Positions 28,293-36,394 of a stretch of 40,000 bases of DNA are shown here, piece by piece (the stretch's first letter is position 1; each line of letters begins with the position of its first letter). The stretch is from positions 1-40,000 of the forward strand of contig JAJTDS010000002.1 in NCBI GenBank assembly GCA_021298605.1, in the 5' to 3' direction. This stretch comes from Rickettsiales bacterium (lineage in GTDB: Bacteria > Pseudomonadota > Alphaproteobacteria > Rickettsiales > UBA1997). Below the pieces are notes generated by a model. That model did not search any database. It was not told the origin of the DNA and worked only from the letters and a program-made list of their open reading frames with translations. The position numbers were made by a program, and so were the translations under genes.

Positions 28293-30092
28293 TTATTTTT
28301 TTTCTTCTAGAGCTTTCAACAACTCTCCTGCAATGCTACCAATTGTGGCACCGCTATCAGAAGATTCGTAGCTATGAGCAACTTGCTCATCCGCTTCCAT
28401 ATCTTTTATAGAAAGCAAAAGCTTTCCGGTTACATTATTGAAAAGCATAACTTTAGCATCAACACGATCTCCAACTGAAAATTTTTCAGTTTTTTGATCT
28501 TGTTTATTTTTAGATATATCCAATCTTTTAATTATACCCTTCAAACCATTATCAAGCTCTATTTCAAGGAAATCTTTTTTAATTCCTATAACCAAAGCGG
28601 AAACAACTTCGTTATTTTTAATTTTTTCAAGAATCTCTTTAAAATTAGACATTTCAATTTGCTTCAAACCAAGACTAATTCTTTCTTTTTCAAAGTTACT
28701 GCCAAGAACAACAACTTTTATTTTTTCATCTTTTTTAAGTTTTTTAATTAACTCTTCTCCATCAGAAAGCTTTGCAGAAGCATCAGAAACATGAATTAAC
28801 CCGTCAACCCCAGATTCAAAGCCAACAAAAAGACCAAATTCTGTATAGTTTCTAACCACACCTTCAACAATATCGCCCACCGAATGCTTTTCAGAAAATA
28901 ATTGCCAAGGATTTTTTCCGCATTGCTTAATACCAAGAGAAATTCTATGATTCTGAGAATTAACATCAAGAACCATAACCTCAACCTCTTGATTAGGGGT
29001 AAGAAGCTTGTGAGGATTAGTAACTCCTTTAAACCAACTCATTTCTGAAACATGGACTAGGCCTTCAATACCATTTTCAATTTCAACAAATGCTCCATAA
29101 GTTGTGATATTGGTTACTTTTCCTTTAAGAATAGCTCCAACAGGATATCTGTCTACTATATTTTCCCAAGGATTCTGCTGCAATTGCTTCATACCAAGAG
29201 AAACCCTTTTAGTTTGTTCATCAAATTTAATAACCTGAACTTTAACATCTTGACCAACTTTAAGAACCTCAGAAGGGTGCCTAACTCTACACCAAGAAAT
29301 ATCAGTCAAGTGCAATAAGCCATCAAAACTACCGAAGTCAACGAAGGCACCGTAATCAGTAATATTTTTTATTACCCCATCAAGAATATCACCAATTTTT
29401 ATCGCAGAAAGGATTTTTTCTTTTTCTGCATTTCTTTGATTTTCAAGAATCGCTCTTCTAGAAACAACAACATTGCCTCTTAAATCGTCAATTTTTAGAA
29501 TTTGTAATTTTTCAACCTTGTTAATCAAAAAATTATCATCAGAAAGCAACATCGTATCAACTTGACTTCTTGGCAAGAAACATGTTATTCCACTAATATC
29601 TACAGCATAACCACCTTTAACCTTTCCCAAAATATGACCTTCAACATTAATTTTATCTTCAAGGCAAGATTTTAGGTAATTCCAACTATTGTACCTTCTA
29701 GCATTATCGCGACTAATGATTAATTCGCCTTTTTTATTTTCAAGCCTTTCTAGAAAAACATCTACAACATCTCCCTCTTCAACATTTCCATCTCTTTTAA
29801 ATTCGGCTATGTCGATAAAACCTATTGATTTTGCCCCAATATCAATTGCAATTGTTTTGTCAGATATACCAACTATTACTCCTTTTACTACCGTTCCCTC
29901 CGTTAGCTTTTGACTATCTTTTTCATACTCCTCAAATAAAGCAGAAAAATTTTCTTCGATAAATAGTTTTTCTTGTTCTGCTATTTTTTCATGATCATGG
30001 TTATGACTCTTATTTGTTTTTTTGGTTTCTTGTTTGGATGTTTTTTCGCTTAATTTATCGCTTATCTGCTCTGATGATATTTGCTCTGACAT
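28293..30092 (-). CDS. rpsA: 30S ribosomal protein S1
   Basis: S1 binds mRNA on the 30S platform and helps initiate on leaders with weak or no Shine-Dalgarno. It has 599 residues with six S1 OB-fold repeats at roughly 62-130, 147-210, 230-300, 316-390, 405-475 and 490-570. The central repeats show the canonical DYGAFVDFG, TYGAFVEIENG and EFGLFVGFESG cores, each followed by a VSLGMK or ISLGIK end. The N-terminus (1-45) is a polar, Lys/Glu-rich extension. Full length. S1 may be especially important here because most starts in this window lack Shine-Dalgarno motifs. sppA follows after 20 nt. ATG start. Confidence 0.97.
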   Translation of the reverse strand: MSEQISSEQISDKLSEKTSKQETKKTNKSHNHDHEKIAEQEKLFIEENFSALFEEYEKDSQKLTEGTVVKGVIVGISDKTIAIDIGAKSIGFIDIAEFKRDGNVEEGDVVDVFLERLENKKGELIISRDNARRYNSWNYLKSCLEDKINVEGHILGKVKGGYAVDISGITCFLPRSQVDTMLLSDDNFLINKVEKLQILKIDDLRGNVVVSRRAILENQRNAEKEKILSAIKIGDILDGVIKNITDYGAFVDFGSFDGLLHLTDISWCRVRHPSEVLKVGQDVKVQVIKFDEQTKRVSLGMKQLQQNPWENIVDRYPVGAILKGKVTNITTYGAFVEIENGIEGLVHVSEMSWFKGVTNPHKLLTPNQEVEVMVLDVNSQNHRISLGIKQCGKNPWQLFSEKHSVGDIVEGVVRNYTEFGLFVGFESGVDGLIHVSDASAKLSDGEELIKKLKKDEKIKVVVLGSNFEKERISLGLKQIEMSNFKEILEKIKNNEVVSALVIGIKKDFLEIELDNGLKGIIKRLDISKNKQDQKTEKFSVGDRVDAKVMLFNNVTGKLLLSIKDMEADEQVAHSYESSDSGATIGSIAGELLKALEEKK

Positions 30093-30194
30093 TGATATTT
30101 TGGTAAAAGGTTGATATTAAAAACTATTGCTCTTAAATTAAAGAGTGTGAATAATTTTAGGTTTGGTTTTTTTGTTTTCAAGTAAAATATTTTA

Positions 30195-31022
30195 TCAAAA
30201 TGAAAGTTTTAAAATAATTTTGTCAAAAATTTTAATTAAAAAATTAAAATCTCCAAAACAAAGAAACAAAGATATGCAAATTGGTGGCGCAAAAGGAAAT
30301 TCTCTTTGCTTTTTAATTACAAGCCATAAATATCCAAATAATAAACCGATAAAACCACTTAAAAAAAAGAACAATATTATTTTTTGAAAACCCAATATAA
30401 AGCCAGAAACTGCAAAAAATTTTAGATCATCAACCCCTATTGCTACAACTTTTTTATAAAGAAAAAACATTGAAGATGTAGCAAAAACAATTAAAAAATA
30501 AATAAATGAAGACCAAACTCTAGACAAAGTAATTGCAAATATTTTTTCAAAATCTTTGTCAAAATTTTGATTATAAATTGTTGCAAAACCAATAAAAATT
30601 AAAAATATTTGCAATATATCTGGAATAAAAAAATGCTCAATATCGGTTATAATCATTGTCAACAAGATAATAAAAATCATTATTTGCAATATAAGATTGG
30701 CATTAAATTGAAATTGATTTAAAACATAAAGGAATGTAAAAACTAGTAGAGTAAAAATTTCGATTAAAATATAGCGAATTGAAATTCTTATTCCACAATA
30801 GCTACAACAACCCTTTTGATAAACCCATGAAAATATCGGTATTAAATTAATTGCTTTTAAACTATTATTGCAATTACAACATTTTGAGTGAGAAAAAATT
30901 ATGTTGCTATCTTTTTGATTAACATTAAATTTCTTTAAGGCTAATCTATAGCTTAGTAAACTTATAAAGGAGCCAAAACAAGCACCTATTATTGAAATTA
31001 AAATCAATTCAAAAATTATCAT
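30195..31022 (-). CDS. pilD: Prepilin peptidase (A24 family)
   Basis: This is an inner-membrane aspartic protease that cleaves and usually N-methylates prepilins. It has 275 residues with about seven membrane segments. FGSFISLLSYRL at 16-27 is the typical N-terminal motif. The cytoplasmic zinc-binding loop has two CxxC pairs (C48-C51 and C73-C76) with IPIFSWVYQKGCCSYCG between. The catalytic aspartates are D127 in TDIEHFFIPD and the second at GVDDLKF (198/199). The second motif is GVDD rather than the usual GxGD, a small departure. The likely substrate is the pseudopilin at 25215. It is divergent from nlpD. ATG start. Confidence 0.9.
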   Translation of the reverse strand: MIIFELILISIIGACFGSFISLLSYRLALKKFNVNQKDSNIIFSHSKCCNCNNSLKAINLIPIFSWVYQKGCCSYCGIRISIRYILIEIFTLLVFTFLYVLNQFQFNANLILQIMIFIILLTMIITDIEHFFIPDILQIFLIFIGFATIYNQNFDKDFEKIFAITLSRVWSSFIYFLIVFATSSMFFLYKKVVAIGVDDLKFFAVSGFILGFQKIILFFFLSGFIGLLFGYLWLVIKKQREFPFAPPICISLFLCFGDFNFLIKIFDKIILKLSF

Positions 31023-31058
31023 TACGATGCTTAAAAATAGTTTTTTATTAATTTGGTC

Positions 31059-31086
31059 TTGATAATCAAGGATTACTTATTAAAAT
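31059..31086 (+). promoter_or_regulatory. Candidate promoter of nlpD-ftsY
   Basis: TTGATA (31059-31064), a 16-nt spacer and TAAAAT (31081-31086) lie about 40 nt before the nlpD start. Each box matches 5 of 6 consensus bases. Predicted leader is about 33 nt. Confidence 0.45.
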
Positions 31087-31125
31087 GAGAATAATTAAAT
31101 TATTTGCAATTACTAAATTCATACT

Positions 31126-32172
31126 ATGAAATTAAAATATCTAACAATATTGCTTTTTACTTTAATAATGCAGTCTTGCTCACAAAAACCTGCAAAAATT
31201 ATTAATCGCAATCAAAATATATATGATAAAAATAATCAACAAAATAAACTAAAATATCTAGATAAAAATAATAAAAATATAAATCAGCAAAATGATGAAG
31301 GGGATAAAAAAATAGTCGTTGAAAATGGCGAAACCTTGTATAGCGTTGCAAAAAAACACTCATTGATATTAAGGGATTTAATCGAAGTTAATAAATTAAC
31401 ACCTCCCTTTATATTAAAAACTGGCTCAACTATTATAATTCCTAAATCTATATATCATGAAGTTAAAAATAGCGATACATTATATAGTATTTCTAGGGAA
31501 CACCAAATCAATATAGATCAACTTTATCAGCTCAATAATTTGAACAGATACAGCAACATAAAGGTTGGACAAAAAATTAGAATTGCAAAATTTAGCGAAA
31601 ATTCAAATAATATATCAAATAACGATAATTCTGAGAGCCACAAAATCACTCAATTTAGTGCCACTAAAAACAAAAATAACCCTATAAATAGCGACATGGA
31701 AGTTGCAAATAAAACAACTTCAAAATCAGCGATTAAAAATAATGAGGCAAGCGAAAATAGCAATAACATAGCTGAGAATTCACTAGAAAAAGTTAATCAC
31801 TTTATTTGGCCAATTAAAGGAGAGGTAATTTCACAATTTGGCCCCAAACAAGGTGGATTGTACAATGATGGCATTAATATTAAAGCAAATCAGGGCTCAA
31901 TCATAAAAACTAGCGATGCAGGGGTCGTTGCTTATGTTGGTAATGAATTAAAAAGCTACGGAAATTTAATAATCATTAAGCATAAGAATGGATGGATAAG
32001 TGCATATGCCCATCTCTCAAAAATATTGGTTCAAAATGGTCAAAAAATCCAACCCGAAACGACAATTGGTGAAGTTGGGAAAAGTGGCAATGTTAAATTC
32101 CCGCAACTTTATTTTTCTTTAAGAAAAGGTCGCGATGCCGTTAATCCTGAAAACTACCTAAATTACAAATAA
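31126..32172 (+). CDS. nlpD: NlpD-like lipoprotein: two LysM repeats and a degenerate LytM (M23) domain
   Basis: This is a 348-residue envelope lipoprotein. A signal peptide ends in lipobox IMQSC with C18 as the lipidated residue. Two LysM repeats (about 61-109 and 111-157) bind peptidoglycan. After a polar Asn/Ser-rich linker (160-220), a LytM/M23 domain spans 225-348. Its metal ligands are mostly lost: the usual H-x-x-x-D is NDGIN, and the HxH pair near the end is Q-L-Y. Only the His in AYAHLSK remains. GNLIIIKHKNGWISAYAH and VNPENYL match NlpD. So it is probably not a hydrolase but an activator of cell-wall amidases at division, as in NlpD/EnvC. It is 18 nt upstream of ftsY. ATG start. Confidence 0.88.
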   Translation: MKLKYLTILLFTLIMQSCSQKPAKIINRNQNIYDKNNQQNKLKYLDKNNKNINQQNDEGDKKIVVENGETLYSVAKKHSLILRDLIEVNKLTPPFILKTGSTIIIPKSIYHEVKNSDTLYSISREHQINIDQLYQLNNLNRYSNIKVGQKIRIAKFSENSNNISNNDNSESHKITQFSATKNKNNPINSDMEVANKTTSKSAIKNNEASENSNNIAENSLEKVNHFIWPIKGEVISQFGPKQGGLYNDGINIKANQGSIIKTSDAGVVAYVGNELKSYGNLIIIKHKNGWISAYAHLSKILVQNGQKIQPETTIGEVGKSGNVKFPQLYFSLRKGRDAVNPENYLNYK

Positions 32173-32190
32173 ATTAATATCAAATACAAA

Positions 32191-33117
32191 ATGTTTAAGA
32201 TTTTCTCAACAAGTAAAATTGCTAAAAATATTTTTAACGGCAATTTAACAGAAAAAATTAGTCAAATTTTTACTCATAAAAAACTTGACTTATCAACCAT
32301 AGAAGAGCTTGAAGATCTTTTTATAACCAGCGACATTGGAGCAGAAACTAGCAATAAAATCATTGAAAATCTTAAAAAGCAAAAATTTTCAAAAGAAAAA
32401 ATAACGGAATCTAATTTTTTTGAGGTGAAAAATTTTCTTCAAGATGAGATTTTAAAAATTTTAAAACCTTGCGAGAAAGTCCTTGAACTTGACTTTATAA
32501 AATCTCCAATAGTAATAACATTTAATGGCGTAAATGGAGCTGGTAAAACTACTACAATCGCTAAAATTGCCCAAAAACTAAAAATTCAAAATAAAAAAGT
32601 TTTACTTGTAGCTTGTGATACTTTTCGGGCTGGAGCATGTGAACAACTTGATATTTGGGCAAAAAGAATCGATGTAGATATAATTCTTCCAAATCGAGAA
32701 AATGAAGATCCAAGCTCTATCGCCTATCGCTCTCTTGAATTTGCAACAAAGAACCAATTTGATATTGTTTTAATTGACACAGCGGGAAGACTACATAATA
32801 AACAAAATTTAATGGATGAATTAAGAAAAATCAACAAAGTAATTAAAAAAATTGACGAAACCGCACCCCATCATAATCTACTTATAATCGACGGCACAAC
32901 TGGACAAAATAGTCGTAATCAATTAGAAAGCTTTGATGAAGCAATTAAAATAAGTGGAATTATCATCACTAAACTCGATGGCACAGCAAAAGGAGGTGCA
33001 ATCATCTCTTTAGCAGATAAATTTAAAAAACCGATTTACGCAATAGGGGTAGGAGAAAAAAGCTCCGACTTAAAAGAATTTGATGCCCAAGATTTTGTCA
33101 ATAATTTACTAGGATAA
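32191..33117 (+). CDS. ftsY: Signal recognition particle receptor FtsY
   Basis: FtsY is the SRP-receptor GTPase that docks ribosome-nascent-chain complexes at the inner membrane. The 308 residues comprise the NG core only, without the long acidic A domain of E. coli. The N domain is about 1-100. G motifs are GVNGAGKTTT (G1), DTFRAGACEQL (G2), DTAGRLHNK (G3), TKLDGTAKGG (G4) and GVGEKSSDL (G5). IDGTTGQNS is the expected insertion-box region. It follows nlpD by 18 nt and is convergent with dprA, 4 nt apart. ATG start. Confidence 0.96.
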   Translation: MFKIFSTSKIAKNIFNGNLTEKISQIFTHKKLDLSTIEELEDLFITSDIGAETSNKIIENLKKQKFSKEKITESNFFEVKNFLQDEILKILKPCEKVLELDFIKSPIVITFNGVNGAGKTTTIAKIAQKLKIQNKKVLLVACDTFRAGACEQLDIWAKRIDVDIILPNRENEDPSSIAYRSLEFATKNQFDIVLIDTAGRLHNKQNLMDELRKINKVIKKIDETAPHHNLLIIDGTTGQNSRNQLESFDEAIKISGIIITKLDGTAKGGAIISLADKFKKPIYAIGVGEKSSDLKEFDAQDFVNNLLG

Positions 33118-33121
33118 AATA

Positions 33122-34315
33122 TTATTTTTTAATAACTTTATTATTTTTTATAATTATTTTATCTGCTAATTCCAATTCCATCAAAGCAACATTTAGTAAT
33201 TGAGTAGATACATTAAGTTGATCGACAATGTTTGGAATTTCAGTTTCCCCAAAACCAAGAAGATTGTATATTTTTTCTGCAAAGTCAATATTATCAGGAT
33301 TAATTCTAGGATCAAAATTTTCATCAATATATCGCTTTTCTTCATCCTCTTCTAAAAAAGAAGCTTCACCACTTTTTTTGATAGCAATAATTGGCGCTAC
33401 CTCTTCAAGTATATCATCAATATTTTCAACCATTTTTGCTCCTTCACGAATTAATCGATTTGTACCACGACATCTAGAATCAAGAGGAGAGCCCGGAACC
33501 GCAAAAACCTCCCTGCCCTGCTCTACAGCAAATTTAGCGGTTATTAAACTGCCAGACTTAATGCTTGCCTCAATTACAAGTGTTCCAAGGGCTATTCCTG
33601 AAATTATGCGATTTCTTTGAATAAAACTTAAATTCTTTGGCGGGGTGTCAAAGCCTTGTTCAGTTAATATTAAACCATTTTCACTAATTTCTTTGTACAT
33701 TTCTTGGTTTTCTGGCGGATATATTTTATTAATTCCTCCTGCCATAACAGCTATTGTTCCATTCTTTAAAGATGCCTGATGAACCGATGAATCTATGCCT
33801 CTTGCCATTCCAGAAGCAATTACAATTTCATTATTAGATAATTCTTCGGCAATTTTTTTAGCAAAAACCATACCATTAAAAGAGCCATTTCTAGGACCAA
33901 CAATTGAAATAATGTTTTTTTGCAATAGAGAGATATCGCCCTTGCATGTAATCACAGGAGGAGGATTGTTAATTTTTTTTAATAAACAGGGGTATAAATC
34001 ATCGGTAAAAAACAATAATTTTGCTTTAAATTTTTTAGTGGCCTCTATCTCTTGATTAATTTGATTAATACTAACTAATTTAATTTTAGATTTTATTTTT
34101 GCCAATTGCATATTAGATATATTGCTTGCTTTTTCTTGATTAATCACATCAATCACCTTGGTAGCACTACCAAAGATTTTGATAAGATTAAAAAAGGTTA
34201 CAGGACCAACATTTTCGCTCCTGATTAATCTCAACATATTGAATTTTTCAATATCGCAATCAACGGAAAAGTTGCTATTATTGGTTATAAATGAATTAAA
34301 ATGGCTTGTTAACAT
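33122..34315 (-). CDS. dprA: DNA-processing protein DprA
   Basis: DprA binds incoming single-stranded DNA and loads RecA in natural transformation; it is also found in many non-competent bacteria. It has 397 residues. An N-terminal helix-hairpin-helix-like region lies at about 27-55. The Rossmann-like DprA domain (about 75-300) has ISIVGPRNGS, ASGMARGIDSSVHQASL, GTIAVMAGGINKIYPPEN and GSLITAKFAVEQGREVFAVPGSP, all canonical. A C-terminal winged-helix (about 335-397) follows. The start may be internal at Met27, since the first 26 residues are Asn/Ser-rich and unconserved in character. It is convergent with ftsY. ATG start. Confidence 0.94.
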   Translation of the reverse strand: MLTSHFNSFITNNSNFSVDCDIEKFNMLRLIRSENVGPVTFFNLIKIFGSATKVIDVINQEKASNISNMQLAKIKSKIKLVSINQINQEIEATKKFKAKLLFFTDDLYPCLLKKINNPPPVITCKGDISLLQKNIISIVGPRNGSFNGMVFAKKIAEELSNNEIVIASGMARGIDSSVHQASLKNGTIAVMAGGINKIYPPENQEMYKEISENGLILTEQGFDTPPKNLSFIQRNRIISGIALGTLVIEASIKSGSLITAKFAVEQGREVFAVPGSPLDSRCRGTNRLIREGAKMVENIDDILEEVAPIIAIKKSGEASFLEEDEEKRYIDENFDPRINPDNIDFAEKIYNLLGFGETEIPNIVDQLNVSTQLLNVALMELELADKIIIKNNKVIKK

Positions 34316-34447
34316 ATAGTTTTAGTGTTTAAATTTGGTGATAGTTTCGTGATAACTATTTTTTGCTTTACAATTAAAGCTTTAATAGAATTATTGTTAT
34401 TAAAATGAATTATTCAATTATTTTTTTAATTATTTTTAATTTAAACA

Positions 34448-35140
34448 ATGCCCGATTTTTCAATTGAAAATCAATATAAAAATAAATTAATTATTGGTTG
34501 CGATGAAGTTGGCAGAGGCTGTCTGGCCGGACCAGTTTTATCAGCAATTGCAATGGTTTCAATTGATGCTTTTAATCAAGAAGAAATTTTGCAAATTCAA
34601 GATTCAAAACTTTTAAGCAAAAAACAGCGAGAAAAAACCTTCAAAATAATTAAAGAAAAAGTTGCTAACAAAAAAATTTTTATCTCTTTTTCAATGGTTG
34701 AAAATTCAATAATTGACAAAATTAACATTCTCGAAGCAACAAAGTTATCGATGCTTAATGCTTATCAGAATTTTTGTTGTCAAACTAAAATTTATCCAAA
34801 TATTATGCTAGTTGATGGCAATTTTAAACCTTTTTCATTAAGAGATAATTTAGAAGAAATAAAGCCAATTATCAAAGGAGACCAAATTTCAATATCAATC
34901 GCAACCGCATCAATTATCGCAAAAGAAACTCGCGACAATATCATGAAGGATTATCATATAAAATTTCCACAATTTGACTGGAAAAACAATATGGGATATG
35001 CTACAAAAAATCACTTACAAGCACTCAAGGAGAGTGGATTTTCTTACCTTCATCGCATTAGCTTTGAACCAATAAAATCAATAAGCAATGATATTAAAGC
35101 AAAATATTTGCCAAATGATAATAATCGATCAAAAAAATAA
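34448..35140 (+). CDS. rnhB: Ribonuclease HII
   Basis: RNase HII removes ribonucleotides from DNA and RNA-DNA hybrids. It has 230 residues. The active-site motif GCDEVGRG contains D19 and E20. LVDG and the downstream GDQISISIATASIIAKETRD supply the remaining acidic residues and lysine. MGYATKNHLQALKESG and HRISF are typical of the C-terminal half. It is the first gene of a plus-strand run; its 3' end overlaps the next gene (26 nt from the favoured start). It is divergent from dprA over 132 nt. ATG start. Confidence 0.95.
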   Translation: MPDFSIENQYKNKLIIGCDEVGRGCLAGPVLSAIAMVSIDAFNQEEILQIQDSKLLSKKQREKTFKIIKEKVANKKIFISFSMVENSIIDKINILEATKLSMLNAYQNFCCQTKIYPNIMLVDGNFKPFSLRDNLEEIKPIIKGDQISISIATASIIAKETRDNIMKDYHIKFPQFDWKNNMGYATKNHLQALKESGFSYLHRISFEPIKSISNDIKAKYLPNDNNRSKK

Positions 35141-35762
35141 AAATGCAGTTAAATTGGCAACAAAAGCCTTACAAGAAGGCAAAATTATTATAATACCAAC
35201 CGATACAATATATGGATTGGCAGTTGACGGATCAAACCCTGAAGCGGTAGAAAAGCTATATAATCTTAAAAAAAGAGATAAAAATAAGCCAATTGCAATT
35301 TTTTTACCTAAATTTGATTTTGTAACCGAAATTTTTGAACTAAGTGATTTGGCAACAAAAATTTCTAAATATTTTTTACCCGGAAAAATTACAATTGTTG
35401 CAAAATTAAAAAAATCAATTTCTAAAAAAATAAAAATTGCCCACAACTTAAATAAAAATAATCAAGAATTTTTAGGATTTCGCATTCCCAATCACAATTT
35501 TGTTGAAAAATTAAATCAATCATTTAAAAATGTTATTGCGGTCAGCAGTGCAAACCCTTCAGAAATGGAAGTTGCTAATAATCAAAGCCAAATTGAGCAA
35601 TATTTCAAAAATTCAACTGTGGAACTTGTAATCATTGACAAAAATATTAGTAATTACCAGCTCCCGTCAACAATTATCAAATTCGATAATAATGACTATG
35701 AAATACTAAGAGAAGGAGCAATAAGTAAAATAGAAATTAATAATATTGTTTTTAAAAATTAA
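35115..35762 (+). CDS. tsaC: Threonylcarbamoyl-AMP synthase (Sua5/YciO/YrdC family)
   Basis: This enzyme makes threonylcarbamoyl-AMP for the t6A37 modification of ANN-decoding tRNAs. The YrdC fold is recognised by IPTDTIYGLAVDGSNPEAV and KLYNLKKRDKNKPIAIFL (KxR motif), LPGKITIVA and FRIPNHNF, and SSANPSEM. At about 215 residues it is the short TsaC form without the Sua5 C-terminal domain. The start is uncertain: ATG at 35115 gives MIIIDQKNKNAV with a 26-nt overlap with rnhB; ATG at 35088 adds nine residues of unlikely character. Neither has a Shine-Dalgarno motif. The next gene starts 3 nt after its stop, so the three genes are an operon. Confidence 0.88.
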   Translation: MIIIDQKNKNAVKLATKALQEGKIIIIPTDTIYGLAVDGSNPEAVEKLYNLKKRDKNKPIAIFLPKFDFVTEIFELSDLATKISKYFLPGKITIVAKLKKSISKKIKIAHNLNKNNQEFLGFRIPNHNFVEKLNQSFKNVIAVSSANPSEMEVANNQSQIEQYFKNSTVELVIIDKNISNYQLPSTIIKFDNNDYEILREGAISKIEINNIVFKN

Positions 35763-35765
35763 CCT

Positions 35766-36365
35766 ATGTTGAATTTATCGCAAAATCCAATCATTAAATT
35801 AATTGGAGTTATCGCTATAATTTATTTTATCTTTTTTAATAAAAAAGAAGATAAAGCTGAAAAAATAACCACTGAAAATATTGCAAATAAAATTTCAAAT
35901 ACTCAAGAGCATTTTTCAAAACTCTCTAACAACATCAAAATATTAAAAGAATATGACAAAGCCTTAAAAGGAGAAATTGTTTTTTCAAAAGGAATAAATA
36001 GCCTTTATAGTGAATATGCAGAAACCGCCTCTTCTAGTCAAAAAAATCTTACCGTAATAACATGCGGCACTACCGTAAAGGTAAGAGAATATATTTATAC
36101 AACTGAAGGCAGATTAATCACGAATCAAGAAGATTATAAATATCAAATTGGCAGTAAAGATAGTTCGATTATTGAAAATCAATTAATTAATGCGAAAGAA
36201 GGCTCGGTTAAGATAGTTTCAATTCCTAGCAAGGAAATAAATGTAGATAAAAAGCTCAGCAACTTATTTGCAGATAAGAAAATTGATATAGATGATGTCA
36301 AGGCCTATATTTTAATTGAAAGAATCTCCACGGAACCAGAAAATAAGAACATTATCTGCAAATAA
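35766..36365 (+). CDS. Membrane-anchored protein of unknown function, possibly FKBP-like
   Basis: I cannot name this 199-residue protein. One N-terminal hydrophobic segment (about 8-25) would anchor it, leaving the rest outside the membrane. A helical or coiled region (30-75) precedes a compact domain (about 90-190). The domain reads VKVREYIYTTEGRLI, YQIGSKDSSIIENQLI, AKEGSVKIVSIPSKE and ends in an ILIERI strand. The order strand, G-x-L-I, YQIG, I-I-E-x-x-L, GS-x-K-I-V-x-IPS loosely recalls FKBP-type isomerases without their aromatic pocket; this is inference. It contains two cysteines (in TCGT and at the end). It is 3 nt after tsaC and is followed by a weak terminator. ATG start. Confidence 0.7.
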   Translation: MLNLSQNPIIKLIGVIAIIYFIFFNKKEDKAEKITTENIANKISNTQEHFSKLSNNIKILKEYDKALKGEIVFSKGINSLYSEYAETASSSQKNLTVITCGTTVKVREYIYTTEGRLITNQEDYKYQIGSKDSSIIENQLINAKEGSVKIVSIPSKEINVDKKLSNLFADKKIDIDDVKAYILIERISTEPENKNIICK

Positions 36366-36394
36366 ATTAACTAAATTTATTTATATTATTTTTT
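36360..36394 (+). terminator. Weak intrinsic terminator after the rnhB-tsaC run
   Basis: AAATAAATT and AATTTATTT (36360-36382) form a 9-bp A-T stem with a 5-nt loop, followed by ATATTATTTTTT. It lies at the stop of the last gene of the plus-strand run and just before convergent radA. An all-A-T stem makes it a weak call. Confidence 0.4.
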
